Assembly: GCA_963556145.1 (NCBI GenBank)
Contig: OY744467.1
Location: 248,001-312,000, forward strand
Origin: Hygrocybe punicea
Taxonomy: Eukaryota; Basidiomycota; Agaricomycetes; Agaricales; Hygrophoraceae
Direction of reading: 5' to 3'
DNA length: 64,000 bases
The notes under the pieces were generated by a model that did not search any database, was not told the origin of the DNA, and saw nothing but the letters and a program-made list of their open reading frames with translations. Each line of letters opens with the position of its first letter. Positions within the stretch are counted from its first letter, which is position 1. Below are positions 34,596-46,177 of this stretch, one piece after another. The position numbers were made by a program, and so were the translations under genes.

Positions 34596-35077
34596 GGCGG
34601 AGTCCGCTCTAGAGTATCAATAAATACATACAAATAGACCCTTTAGTGTCTGGCAATCATGTGCATGTTCAGTCAATAGTATTGTGCAACTGGCAGGGAT
34701 TTGTGCTATCGGGACTTCCAGAGTAGTGCATTCAGATAGTGGATGGGTCTCGCATTATGTCAAGAACTAGATCTCTTGCGCATGTATATTAGCCTGATTT
34801 CAATGCTACAGTCTTCAACCAGTCAATGAGACACCCAAATATATTTAAGCCTCGGAATTGAGTAACACAAGATTTGGAGAGAATCTGAAGAGGTACAAAG
34901 TTGTATCTACTGTTTGAAAAGCTGTGAATGAAACTTCTCAGGACAGTTCGGCCAAATGGGCAAATAGCAGTGTGATGTTTGCGAAATGGGTGTTTTTGAC
35001 ATTTACAGGCCAATGAGACAGTCACATTTATTATATTGTAAATCCCTTTTTGGATGACAATAAACAATAAACACTGA

Positions 35078-35428
35078 CTAATCGGACCCACTCTCAATCT
35101 CTGAACCCAACAAGTCTGACTCGTTTTCTACCTCCTCGCCAAGTTCCACCACAGCTGGCCTTGGAATCGGTGGCAGCAACACCCCCTTCAACACTGGCTT
35201 CCTCCACCCCAGTCTTCTCTTGCCTGCCTTCACAGCATCTGGCCATTTGAGTTCTTTGAGATATAATGCAACAGCCTGTGCCATTAAGGCATCTTTTACC
35301 TCTCTTCTATCTTGTGCTTTTTTCAGATTTGCTACGGCCCACCATGTCGAAGATGAAAAATGAAAAATAAAATAACAGGTGTGACTATTGCATTCGACCG
35401 TATCTGGGCAGCATGACATTCTAGCCAA
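35078..35428 (-). pseudogene. C-terminal fragment of a repeated uncharacterised protein
   Basis: From about 35340 the frame reads WWAVANLKKAQDRREVKDAL then MAQAVALYLKELKWPDA, then RRLGWRKPVLKGVLLPPIPR, and ends in an acidic tail at 35078. I recognise this ending from a multicopy agaricomycete family of unknown role. No matching upstream exons are present, so it is a fragment. Confidence 0.5.
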
Positions 35429-36119
35429 AATTCGTCATAAAATTCATTCTTGATACATTTACACCTCAAACATGATGAAATAACAGTGGAAGGGGATTGT
35501 AAGACCTTAGAAATATGGGTTGACATTGCTTGATCATGATTCATTAAAGTCCATGGGGAAATTCTACATGCTGCGAAAAATTTAGACTAGGTGTCTCATT
35601 GACCCGTCATGTCTCATTGACCGGTTGAAGACTGTACCACGATTCATGAAATTCACTTGGGAAAGTAGTTGCCATTGAAGTAAAGTTTGTAATTGGTACA
35701 AAGACAGGCACTTTGAACACACCCTCAGTGAAACCAGGATTTTGAAAGTATATTACAAGAAAGTTGAAGAAACCCCATATTTTCTTAAGCTCGCCCCTAA
35801 GCGATGTGCTAAATCAGTAGCAATCTTGATGCCACCACAACAAGGAAACTCACAGAAGTGTAGCATGCATGGGGACCTGTGGTCCCTCTGTCTTGCACCC
35901 CTGGACATAGGGCGAGAGTGTGATTCCCATTTGCCAGTCAATCACTGTTTTCAGTGTGGGAGTAAAGGAGAATGATGGGAGCAAGACAGAGAGTACCAAA
36001 TTTGTATGTGCCCCTTCTGAGTTCTGTTTGTGTACATTGTTAATGTCCTGTGCCCAAGGTTGTCACATTGAGGTAACCTGCCTCTCTAACAGCGTTTCTT
36101 GTGTTTCTGAGGTGATGAT

Positions 36120-36305
36120 GACGGCAACAAGGCACCAGTGCAGGTGCTAGTACCAGCACCAGGGATCACCATCAAGTACCTCGCAAGGGCCAGGCCAACC
36201 TTGATTGACATGACCAGCCACCCTTGTGAGGGAAGTAAAGGAAAAATTGGTGGCAAAACCATGCCCAAAATGGGTCACATTGCCTCCAACCCTTACCCAA
36301 CCCAT
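36120..36305 (+). repeat. Dispersed repeat shared with about 40355-40500
   Basis: Both places contain CAAG-rich text then CCAGGCC, a GCCACCCT(T)GTGAGG-like step, GGCAAAACCATG and ATGCCCAAAATGGGTC in the same order, with substantial divergence. Confidence 0.5.
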
Positions 36306-36610
36306 GATGCAACCTAATGACATGGGATGACAAAGACAAGCAAGAATATGAAGGCCACAAAGACAGGACAGGGATGACAGGCCGTGATGATGACAAGTGC
36401 AGTGGTCGAATGCAGTAAGATGTGGTAGCCTACCCTGGTTCTTGGAAATCTTATTATCTTGGTCAGTCTTAACCAGTCTTAATATGCAGCATAAAACTGT
36501 GTAGTGAATATATACATTTTCTTATGTTTTACTTATTATTAATACTTCCGACTGAGCCACTTACAGCTGTTTGCAGGTATCTTGACCATTTTTGGAAAAT
36601 TTTGAATTGA

Positions 36611-37403
36611 TTACAGCCATTTGGGTAATTGTTGGCAGTAACTCAGCTTTTTTCAATCAATTAAGAAATAAGGACTTGGTAGAAATTTGAGTGCTCTATT
36701 TTGTATCTCATGAAGTACTGCATGGATTCAGATGGTTATAGAGGGAAAGTTGTACTATTTGTTGAGGGCTATCAACTCCTGTAATTACATTTGGACAATA
36801 TTTAATGTATGGTGAGTTATGGATGTAAACCAGTGCTTTTTGAGACTCAAAATGATATAACATTATGGCATCAAATGAGCTCCTATAAAGAACATTGTAG
36901 GGAGAAAGTTGTTCATTTTTTCACAAGGGCTAGAAGTACATATACCATGTTTTTCTTTATTTTTGCTCTTTGAGCCAACATGACAGCTGGACTACATTTG
37001 TCTGCATTGGAATCAAAATATCACAAGAATCATATATGTTGGCTCAAAGAACAAAAATAAAGAAAAACACGGTATACGTACTTCTAGCCCTTGAAAAAAT
37101 GAACAACTTTCTCCCTACAATGTTCTTCATAGGAGCTCATTTGATGCCATAATGTGATATCATTTTGAGTCTCAAAAAGCACTGGTTTACCCTTTGTTTC
37201 ATCCATAACTCACCATGCATTAAATATTGTCCAAATGTAATTACAGGAGTTGATAGCCCTCAATAAATAGTACAACTTTCCCTCTATAACCATCTCAATC
37301 CATGCAGTACTTCATGAGATACAAAGTAAGCACTCAAATTTCTACCAAGTCCATATTTCTTAATTGATTGAGTTACTGCCAACAATTACCCAAATGGCTG
37401 TAA
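36611..37403. repeat. Fold-back palindrome, ~370-bp arms
   Basis: The left arm 36611-36981 and right arm 37036-37403 are inverted copies, about 95% alike by eye, around a 54-bp spacer. The outer ends are TTACAGCCATTTGGGTAATT and its complement; the inner ends are GAGCCAACAT and ATGTTGGCTC. No coding frame is present. It is a candidate fold-back transposon. A second partial copy follows at 37436. Confidence 0.85.
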
Positions 37404-38255
37404 ACAACATGGACTTAGACAAGATTACTGTACTCAATCCTGTATCTCATGAAATACTGCATGGATTGATATGGTTGTAGAGGGAAAGTTGTACTATTTT
37501 CTAATGACTATCAGCTCCTGTAATTACATTTGAACCATATTTAGTGTATGATGAGCTGTGGATGAAGTAAGAGGTGACCCAGTGTTTTTTAATACCCAGA
37601 ATAATATTGTTAAATTATTGCATCAAATGAGCTCCTATGAACAAGATTGTAAAGAGAAAGTTGTTCATTTTTTCAAGGGCTAGAAGTACATATACTGTGT
37701 TTTTTAGTGCTACCAAAGTTCAGTTCAGTCCAGTTCAGACCCATTTTGGCTGAACCCTGAACTGAACCTGGAGTTCAGTTCAGGATTTCATGTAAACTGA
37801 ACCTGAACTGCCCTGAACTGTTCAGATATTTTTTTGAGGGCCCAAACCGGGTTCATGAATGGTTCAGACACTCAATTTTACTGTTATCATGTATTCTACA
37901 TGTAAAATTTCACAATTTATTATTATATGTTCTACAAAACTCAATATATTATTATTAAAACCTCACCCCTGGTGCTGGTGAGGCACCCATCTCCCTGTAA
38001 CCTCACGAACATAGCCCTGACATCAATTGACACCAGGCTGCATGTTCACCAGGTGTTCGCCAGGGGTGGGGACCTGGTCCCACCTTGCACCAGTGGTCGC
38101 ACACCTAGTGCAGCAGGAGTCGGTTGGTGCACTGCTCCCATTGCCTCTGTCGTGATCCATCGTCCTCGTCCTTGTTGCTGCCATCACATTGCTGTTGCTG
38201 CCGCTGTTGCCATTGCCATTGCCATTGCTGTTGCTGTGGTGTTGGGCATTAGCGT

Positions 38256-39013
38256 TAGTGATGGACAGGTTCCGTTCGGTCCGGTTCAGGACAAAAAAAT
38301 CCAAACCTTGAACCGAACCTAAGGTTCAGTTCAGTCAATATGCTGAACCTTGAACTGAACCTTGGGTTCAGGTTCAAACAGGTTCAGTTCAGGTTCACCC
38401 TGATCTGAACCCTGAACCAAACCTGTAAGTGTATCATAGGGCTAGATTACATTTTTATTTAGTATAAATGCCTTTATTTTATGCCTTGTGGTTATATAGC
38501 ATGAATAAAGGTTCCTTTAGAGCAAACTGTATGTATTACTGTACATTTGTATCACTTAAAGCTAACATGTTAAAGAAATTAAGCTTATCAACTTCAATGT
38601 TGCAACTGTGGTACATAAAAATAATGATAATATAATACATCATACGTACTTGAGGCTTACCTTGGCATAATCCTCAGATATTATATAACTTATACCAACT
38701 TATCCTGACAAATCCAGAGCTCAAACCCCCTGAAGGAGAGTGGCAGGATTTAACAGGAAGTTGTTAGCTACAACAAGACAAAAGTGATCATGTTTCTTCC
38801 AAAAATTAGGCAAAATTATATCACATTTGTTGAAGTTTAGGTTCAGGTTCAAACTGGTTCGAACCAGGTTCACAGAATTTCCCCCCTGCCTGAACCTTGA
38901 ACTGAACCTCAGGTTTGGTTCAGGCTTCAGCTTGAACCTGAACCATATTTCAGGTTCAGTTCAGTTCAGTTCAGGTCTGAACCTCAGTTCAGAACCAAAC
39001 CCATCCATCACTA
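38256..39013. mobile_element. Non-autonomous hAT element (family B) nested in family A
   Basis: The left end TAGTGATGGACAGGTTCCG and right end CCAAACCCATCCATCACTA are inverted repeats. The flanks ATTAGCGT and ATTGGCAT differ only by two transitions, a decayed 8-bp duplication that would overlap the last A of the right end. The interior is GGTTCAG/CTGAACC repeats with no transposase. The same family gives the element at 45335. Confidence 0.75.
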
Positions 39014-39055
39014 TTGGCATGAGCATGGGCATGGGCATGGGCATGGGCATGGGTG
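39014..39055 (+). repeat. GGCATG hexanucleotide microsatellite
   Basis: About six GGCATG/GGGCAT units follow the nested hAT element. Confidence 0.8.
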
Positions 39056-39882
39056 TCATTGGGCTGGTGTGGATAGTACTATTAGCTGACTTCATTATTA
39101 ATAAATACACTTATGAAGGGCAGTGGGGTTGGGTGCACCTTTCCTGCTGCTTTCTTTCTCTTGTTTGGGGGCGGCTATGGTGGTGGTGGTGTTGGCATTG
39201 GGTGCTGGTGCTGGTGCTGCCGCTGGTGCCACCTCTGATGCTGGTGCTGGTGCTTGCATCATGCGTTGTTGTTGTTGTTGTTGTTGTCATCCATCATGCC
39301 TACAATAGTATTAGTGAATGAGAAACAAACAATAATGAAAGTAAAACTTACCTATTTGCCTTGAACACAAGCATTTGAGGCTTTTCAGAGTGGTGGTTCT
39401 CGGTGGCTGAGAATAAAGTTTAGTGACTAAAACGGAAATTTGCTGAATCGGCATATGAGTAAAAACTTTTGTTTGGAGTGAAAAATACATACCTGCAGAC
39501 ATTGGTTTGGTGGTTCTGAACCGCTCATGAATCCTTTAGACAACCCGGGGGTTGCCTGAACCCCGAACCAGACCCAGGGTTCAGTTCAGCCCAAGGTACT
39601 GGACTGAACTGAACTTCCAGTTCAGGGTTCAAACCTTTGGATCGGTTCTGAACCGAACTTTGGCAGCACTAGTGTTTTTCCTTATTTTTGTTCTTTAAAC
39701 CAACATTATAGCTTGACTACATTTGTCTGCATTGGGATCAAAATATCACAAGAATCATATACATGTTGGCTCAAAGAACAAAAATAAAGAAAAACATGGT
39801 ACATGTACTTAGAACATAGCTACCAAATACCAGTCAGTGAGAAAGCTGGTTGTGCACCAAAAATTCAGAACCAGGATCAGCT

Positions 39883-39913
39883 TTTTCTGACCAGCCAAGT
39901 TTAGGCAACACTA
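39883..39913 (-). repeat. Solo hAT terminal inverted repeat
   Basis: CAGCTTTTTCTGACCAGCCA followed by AGTTTAGGCAACACTA matches the right half of the 52-bp element at 58978-59029. No matching left end is nearby. Confidence 0.55.
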
Positions 39914-41280
39914 GGCTGGATTGATTATGACAAACTTGTACAACACCTATAACTCCTACAATCACTTTCTACTGATCAAGCCTTACTATAGATTCCTTTT
40001 CTGGGTCTACACCAACACTCACCATCACATCATGCTGGAAACCTAAATTTTCTAACTTAGATATTTGATAATGACCCCTTAGTTGGCCAATTCCATGGTC
40101 ACATGGAAGGAGATAAGATTAACAATAGCAAATGGATTAAAAAAAGTCACATGTTGATTTCACAATCTTTGTTTATTGCCCACAACCAACTGTGAGAGGC
40201 ACAAGAACAACAACCTTGGCCCCAACCACAATGGCAACCATGACAGTGAACACACCAATGGGATGATGGGGAGAATGGCGGGCAGGTCAGTGGTGTGGTG
40301 TGCCCACACTCCAGCCCAGGTATGTTTTCTTTCATCAATGTTCACCATTTGCTCACTCCCTACCTTGCAAGTACCAGGCCCACATCAATTGATGTGGCTG
40401 GCCACCCTCACAAGGTAAGGGAATGTGTAATCAGTGGCAAAACCATGGGCATACCCCACCCACAGTTTGGGCATGACACCATGCCCAAAATGGGTCTTTT
40501 ACCTGACCTGTTTCCAGGTACAGTTTCTGAGGGTGTGGGTAAGGTGTGTTGGCTACTCTGACCCTTAGCTGACCTGTGGTGCACCTTAAATGAGTCGCAC
40601 CCTCCCAGGGAGATGCAACAGGGAGCAGGAGGACCATGTCCAGAATAACTGAGTCACCCTGCAACATTGTGAACATATGCCAACTTGTCAATTGATGGTC
40701 AGTGATGTTGTAATGTTCATTGGGGAACTAATTTCTATGGGCCTGGCAGGTATCTTGCAGGGGATACTGTGATATACCCCTAGGCTCACCTGCTAAATTT
40801 CATGCTGTATTTAATTCCTACATAATGTCCTTGTGTTATCTCTTATCAAAATTATTTATTTGTTTGTTGGCCAGTTAGGTCCTATTGGGCCCTTGTTCAA
40901 TCTAGCAAAATTTTGAGTGACAAACTCACATGTTGAGTGGATGTCCTTCCCACAGTGTGTGTATAAAGCTGACCGTTGTAAAATATCAAAACAGCAAATA
41001 CTTCTGGTATCCACGATACACATCACACCATCCCCATTGGTGCTACCATTAACAATTTCACAAAACACCATATACCCAAAAGATTCTCTTCCAACATCTG
41101 CCTCTGCTGCAGTTGAGGGGATCCTTGGGCTGGAGTTGTAGTTGTAGGGGTGGTTGCCTGTGGCAGAAGTGGCAGGTATAATTTGTGCCCATGCCACAAT
41201 GCCAAGCACAATTACTTCAAGGCTGCATTGGCAAGGACATTCTGGACCTCAAAAGTCTGCCAGTCCACCAGTAGAGTCCA
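39914..41280. other. Repeat-rich, no firm gene
   Basis: It contains the repeats shared with 14243 (at 40073-40135) and 36120 (at about 40355-40500). A minus-strand frame at 41209-40856 (ARLNKGPIGPNWPTNK at its end) may be part of an unrecognised gene. Confidence 0.35.
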
Positions 41281-41595
41281 ATGAGCATAATACATGATGT
41301 CCTCACTAGTCCATGCGAGCCTCACAATGACGACCAATTTCTCACAATAATGACCTTTGTGAACACCGCTGCACGGCTTCGAGATGAGATCATTCTAGCT
41401 CAGCCAGCCAACCACCCACCTGAAGAACCACCTGCTGTCCTGCCCCATCCATTGCTGAGTTCCTCCAGCACATCTGTGACATCCCCCACCTCCTCATCCT
41501 CAACTTCTGGAGCTCTTTCGCGCCTCCCCTCACTTATGGCCATGAATACCAACCTGCAGACCCATCTCCACAAAGAAATCATAGATGCTATGTGA
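41281..41595 (+). pseudogene. Possible fragment of a KDZ-type transposase N-terminus
   Basis: The frame reads DDQFLTIMTFVNTAARLRDE then IILAQPANHPPEEPPAVL and a Ser/Thr-rich tail. The LTFVN..A.LRDEI...QP.NH pattern recalls the N-terminal region of KDZ-family transposases in basidiomycetes, from memory only. No catalytic region follows, so it is at best a fragment. Confidence 0.3.
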
Positions 41596-43419
41596 ATGTT
41601 TGTTTCACCAAGAATTACTGGAGTTGACTTTGTTCAGGTACCTTCTTGTTGTTCATGGGTTTCTAATATCTAAATAACCTATCAGGAAGGGGTTTGTGGG
41701 TATATGTACTATATGAATCAATAGAATGTAATAGTGAGGTCTCTTCAATTAAGAATTGAGACTTTGAGTAGGTATGAATAGCAATTGGGTGTGTGATGTA
41801 CTGAAAATACTAATATTCACTACTGGAATATAAAAATATGAACTAATGAATACTGATAACAATATTCACCAGTTGAATATGGACTGTTTTGGCTACAGGG
41901 CCTATTCAATCAAGAGTATCTCTGGGTATTATAATATCTGACTTAAATCCAAAGCTTCAAACGCACATTGGCTACTAGTTCAGGGATATCTTGAATACCT
42001 TTTGAATACTCTGTTTTGTTTAGGATGAAACCTTAACCTTAGAAGTGTATCTAGATGACTAATGCTGACTAATGAATTGATTGGACTGAATGAACTGGGT
42101 GAATTCTCCTTGATGACAAGGGGAACTCAGAGAATGATAGAATAAGAGTGAACTAGACTGGATTGCAAGCACTAGCTACTACAATGAGTAACTACTAGTA
42201 CTAAGAGAATGAGGGATCACACTGTGTGAACCCAACTAAGAGTGACTACTGAGTGGTGAGGGGGGAATCCTACTGACTACTGGAATTTGGGGGCCCTATT
42301 TATACTGTTGGAGAACAATGAGGGACTGAGAACAATGGGAAAGTGAGAACAATAGGACTGAGTCATGAGAACAATGGATGGCATCAAAGAGGCTGTAAAC
42401 AATGGGCTCTATATCCATTTGGACTGTTTAGAACAAAGGACTGCTCAGAACAATAGACCATTGTCTTTATGTAAGCAGACTATCACAATCACTATCACTA
42501 TCTTATCATCCTCTTGTTCACATCTTATCTAATCATTTCCCATTATCTAGCTGACCCACTTTTGATCAATACAAGTAAACAAGATTTGTAATCAATCCAT
42601 TACTGCTAATATAGGTAAGAACGCTAGTTGGGCTTGTCTCCTTGCACGCGCAATACAGAGAAATATATAATAAATACTAATGAGTGGGGGATGTGCCTCT
42701 GTGCACCATACATAAACGGCTAGGTCTGGGAATTGCTAGTGAAGCCATAATAAATGATATAAAGGTAAGCATATATGCTATTTGTGTCTGTTCACTAGCA
42801 TGCGTAATGTGGAAAGGCATAGAAAGGGTACTAATGAGTGTAGGTGTGCATTCATAGTCTTGCACTTAAATATCTAAGTCTGTGGTCTGATGGTAAACCC
42901 ATGACATTACACCCAAAAACACTTGGGGTCACGACAATGCCATTCAGTGTGTGCCAGTGCATCTCCCATGGGGTCGCCATATTGTCGTTCTCTGTCATCA
43001 CACTGGATCTTTCCAGAGTGGGTGGCTGTGAATGCATGTTATTTGTAGTTAGATAAATCTTCATTAGTAAAATGAAAGGAAAACAAAACTCACCAATGTA
43101 GCAGAGGTGGGTGTAACCACCCTCTGATATGTCTGGGGGCTGGCAGGCACTGCTTGTCATCACTACTGGCACTGCTGTTGCTATTGCCATTATCATTGTC
43201 ATTGGTTGTTGCTGCTGGTATCCAGGCTGCTGTTGTCTCAACATGAGTGAGATCATTTGTGCTGTAATCAGAAATAAGTTGGGAGTAGAAAAAAACAAAG
43301 ATTCAAGAAAAAACATACCTCAGCAATGGGAGTGGGTCCACCCCACTGCTTCCATTGCTGCTTCATTCATTGCCCCTCTGCTAGTTGCGGTTGGGGTGCT
43401 GTGGTCTTTCTTTGGGGTC
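41596..43419. other. AT-rich repeat region without recognised gene
   Basis: A minus-strand TATAAATAG (about 42295-42303) and the surrounding tandem-like CTACTGACTACTGG text could be a decayed LTR, but no TG...CA borders or duplication could be set. Two related ~110-bp blocks around 42640-42740 and 42780-42890 share ACTAATGAGTG and GCTAG/GGTCTG steps. Confidence 0.35.
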
Positions 43420-44170
43420 TGTTACATATCGCTTCTACAGTGGGCTCCAGCAATAATCAAATTAACAGGGGGTCGATTTCAAGAGGGAGGAATAGCAGCT
43501 TTCATATTGCTTTACATAGGGCTAACACCTAAGACAATACTGCTATGAGGGGATTCAAGGTCTGGTGTGAATTGTGGGGGTTACCCAAAGCCAGATGGGT
43601 TGGCCCAAAAACCTAGACTAAATGTAAGGAAAGGAAAGAAAGAAAAGGTCCAAACCAACCGCAAGCGCAGTACTGTCTTGAGGGCAGTCAATAGAAGTCC
43701 TGCCATGAGGCTTCAGCATGTCCAACTACACCATGTGTTCACCATAAGACAGACATGAGGTGTCCTCATGTCAATGTTCTCACAATCCAACTGGAGGACC
43801 AGGTGTCATTGAGAGAGAAGAGGTCCAAATGACTTGGATGGTTTGTCATCAGATCATGTGATATGCAGAATTGCCAATTTGGGGCATGCACCTGCTGCAA
43901 TGGGCAAGTAGGTAGTCTGGAAAGTGTATTGCATCAGTTGGGTTTGAGAGAGGCATCATCCAGTGTGGGATTGGTGAAGGGAATGTCTTGAAGTAGTATG
44001 GGTGTAGCAGTGAAATAAAACAAAGGGAGTGTGTTGGGAGAAAACCAACTAGAACAGTGGAATAGTCGAGGTCAGACATGTGAACAGCTTAAGCTGTGCC
44101 AGATAATGATGTCTATGTTGATGATGTGATGTCTTGTCCTGTGTATGAAACAAATATGTCCACCTGATGT
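43420..44170 (-). repeat. L2 LTR-like repeat copy (CpG-depleted)
   Basis: It starts TGTTACATATCGCTTCTAC and then GGCTCCAGCAATAATCAA, matching the copy at 46178 and weakly the gypsy LTR start. AGACTAAATG at 43615-43624 aligns with the gypsy self-priming site. From 43900 it aligns with 1120-1330, with CG mostly replaced by TG or CA. The far border is not found. It is probably a solo or truncated LTR. Confidence 0.55.
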
Positions 44171-44622
44171 CGGTATTCATTCACTAAAGGAAATTGTTAT
44201 AAACCAGTGTGGGAGTCCAGACAGTGAGTCATTTAATAGGCATGACAGGTCGTGAGAATGTGTAGTCTTGTACTGCATGAGGCACCATTTTAGTGCAGGC
44301 CAACCAAATACAAGCACCAACACCACCATGCCCAATGCCAACAGCCACAGCCACACCAGCACATTGTGATGGTGAGTGTGGGTGTAGATCCAGATGGGAA
44401 TCTACAGAGAGGGGTGATCAGCTAAGAAGTGATCTGAGGAGTTCAGTTTTCTATAGAGCTGTCTAATCAATCCCACCCGAATCTGGGGGTCCTAGAACAG
44501 AGGAGAAGTGTGGGGAGAAGGTTGAAGAGAGATATAGACAATATGAAGAGAGGAGTAAGAAATAGGTCTGAAGTACGATGATAAGATGTGAGGTGGAATG
44601 ATAACTTTTATTCTTCTATTGT

Positions 44623-44643
44623 AAAAGTACAACTTTTATACTA
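44623..44643. other. Short hairpin with AGTACAACT core
   Basis: GTAAAAGTACAACTTTTAT has 7-bp arms TAAAAGT/ACTTTTA around ACA. It shares the core of the hairpins near 6-6.6 kb. Confidence 0.4.
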
Positions 44644-44979
44644 CTACTGTAAGAAACCTCTGCTATAGTTGTGCTACAAGCGAAGGCTGTAAGTGATAGG
44701 GGACAAGTGGAGAGGAGGATAGGAGGTGGGTGCTATGTACTAGAGAACAGGAAATGAAGATATATGATATACAAATAGAGACACACTAATTCTGGGTTGT
44801 TAGGAACATTGCATCATGAGTAGGAATAATTCTGGAGTCAGAATCTGGAGCGGAATCAGTGAAATAAAGGGGAATTGAGTGGAATTGATGGTAATGGGAT
44901 GGAAATGGTTGGGAACAGAGTGGGATATGAAGAGGGTATGGATCCAGATGGTCCAGAGCCTCTACAATGTGACAATGCC

Positions 44980-45334
44980 AGATGACCCTGTTATGATTCT
45001 GCACTTCCACACATTCCTTTACAGTCCTTTTTGTTTCTTTTACCTCTGTCTCTTGTTTGTTCTTTCTTTCTCTTTTCTTTCATTCATATCTCCATGATGC
45101 ACTTCCAATTATTCTCACATTCTCATTGGCAGTGCCCATTGCTTTTTCAGACAATGCACTTTGCCCTTGTTCTCCTTTTACCCCTTTCATCTAGAACAAT
45201 CCCAACCAATCATGGACACAACCCCACATGACCTTGCTGTACCCAAATAGTCCCCTTGCTGATGGACATCATTTTCATTGTCTTTTGCTGTAGGACATAC
45301 TGTCTTCCCACAAAGTACAAGAAACCAATACACA
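44980..45334 (+). repeat. L2 copy 3, left part
   Basis: ATTCTGCACT..., CTAGAACAATCC and CACATGACCTTGCTGTACCC align with the reverse complement of copy 1 (about 2230-1970). It stops exactly at the hAT element at 45335 and continues at 47464. Confidence 0.65.
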
Positions 45335-45558
45335 TAGTGATGGACAGGTCTGGTTTGGAACTGTGGTTTAAACCTGAACCAATGAGAACCAAACCACAGT
45401 TCAGGTCCAGGTTCGAGGCCAGGCATGAACTGGTCCTGAAGTCCGGTTCCATGTTCAGCTTTTTTTGCATGGTAACCCATTTGGACCAGTCCAAACCAGT
45501 AAGTTACCAATCATGATATGTCATGTCACCCAACAACTTCAACAACATCCTTGAAGAT

Positions 45559-45591
45559 GAGCAGAACAGTTCACTGCAAACTGTTCTGCTC
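45559..45591. other. Perfect 13-bp-arm hairpin inside hAT element
   Basis: GAGCAGAACAGTT (45559-45571) pairs with AACTGTTCTGCTC (45579-45591). A diverged counterpart occurs at 10165-10200 in the 9400-10378 element. Confidence 0.7.
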
Positions 45592-46177
45592 AAGGTAACT
45601 CCTCTTTTGTTTGTTATTTCATGTACTTCTACTAATTAATTATAACTTTTTAGTTCAATACTTTGCTAGTGGGACTTGGCCACTATGACCCCCAGAATAA
45701 ATCCCACAACACCCAATCCAACAACCACCACTTTGGCAAACAACCATGATGACGATGTCATGAGCAAATGCAGGACACGAAAAGGCAGCAGGGGTTAGTG
45801 CAACCATCCCTGCTGCAGAAAAGTAAGTATTTTTTTGTACTCTATATTATTCTATGATGATGATCACCACCACCACCACCAACAGAATTACCAATGGGGC
45901 AACCAACACCAAGGTGCCCATTAATGCCACCATCACCATCAATGGGCCGCCCATGTGTCCAATGCGGTAACCACCAATGGGGCCTCCACCACCACCATTA
46001 CCATCAATGGGGCCACCAATGTGCCCAAACACCATCACTGTCAATGGGCCACCCATGCGCCCATGTGCCCAATGCAACCACCACAACAGGGACTGCCACT
46101 GCCATTACCATCAATGAACCAACTACACGCTACAGCAACAGCAATGGCAGTGGCAACAACCACAGCAGCAACTGCCC

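Larger units (their letters stand above)
37705..39671. mobile_element. Non-autonomous hAT element (family A)
   Basis: The termini TAGTGCTACCAAAGTTCAG and the inverted copy of TAGTGCTGCCAAAGTTCGG lie inside a perfect 8-bp target duplication GTGTTTTT (37697-37704 and 39672-39679). TAGNG ends with 8-bp duplications are diagnostic of the hAT superfamily. Subterminal regions are dense in GTTCAG/CTGAAC repeats. The centre is trinucleotide-like low complexity without a transposase. A second hAT element is inserted inside. Confidence 0.85.
37436..39808 (+). repeat. Second fold-back copy, split by a hAT element
   Basis: 37436-37704 repeats the left arm in the same orientation. The sequence resumes at 39680 with the inner arm end, the spacer (GACTACATTTGTCTGCATTG) and the start of the right arm to about 39808, where it is truncated. 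The interruption is exactly the hAT element 37705-39671 plus its 8-bp duplication. Confidence 0.8.

Noticed and set aside
38023..39321. Asn/Gly-rich and Val/Leu-rich frames inside hAT A
   Set aside because: Trinucleotide repeats and subterminal GTTCAG repeats; one frame crosses the border of the nested element.
41255..41270. 16-bp identity (GTCTGCCAGTCCACCA) with the exon at 33832-33847 as evidence of a paralogue
   Set aside because: Only about 16-20 bp match well and the flanks do not continue the protein; too short to call a gene copy.
41596..43000. Ty1/copia-type solo LTR
   Set aside because: A TATAAATAG-like box exists on the minus strand but no TG...CA borders or target duplication could be fixed.
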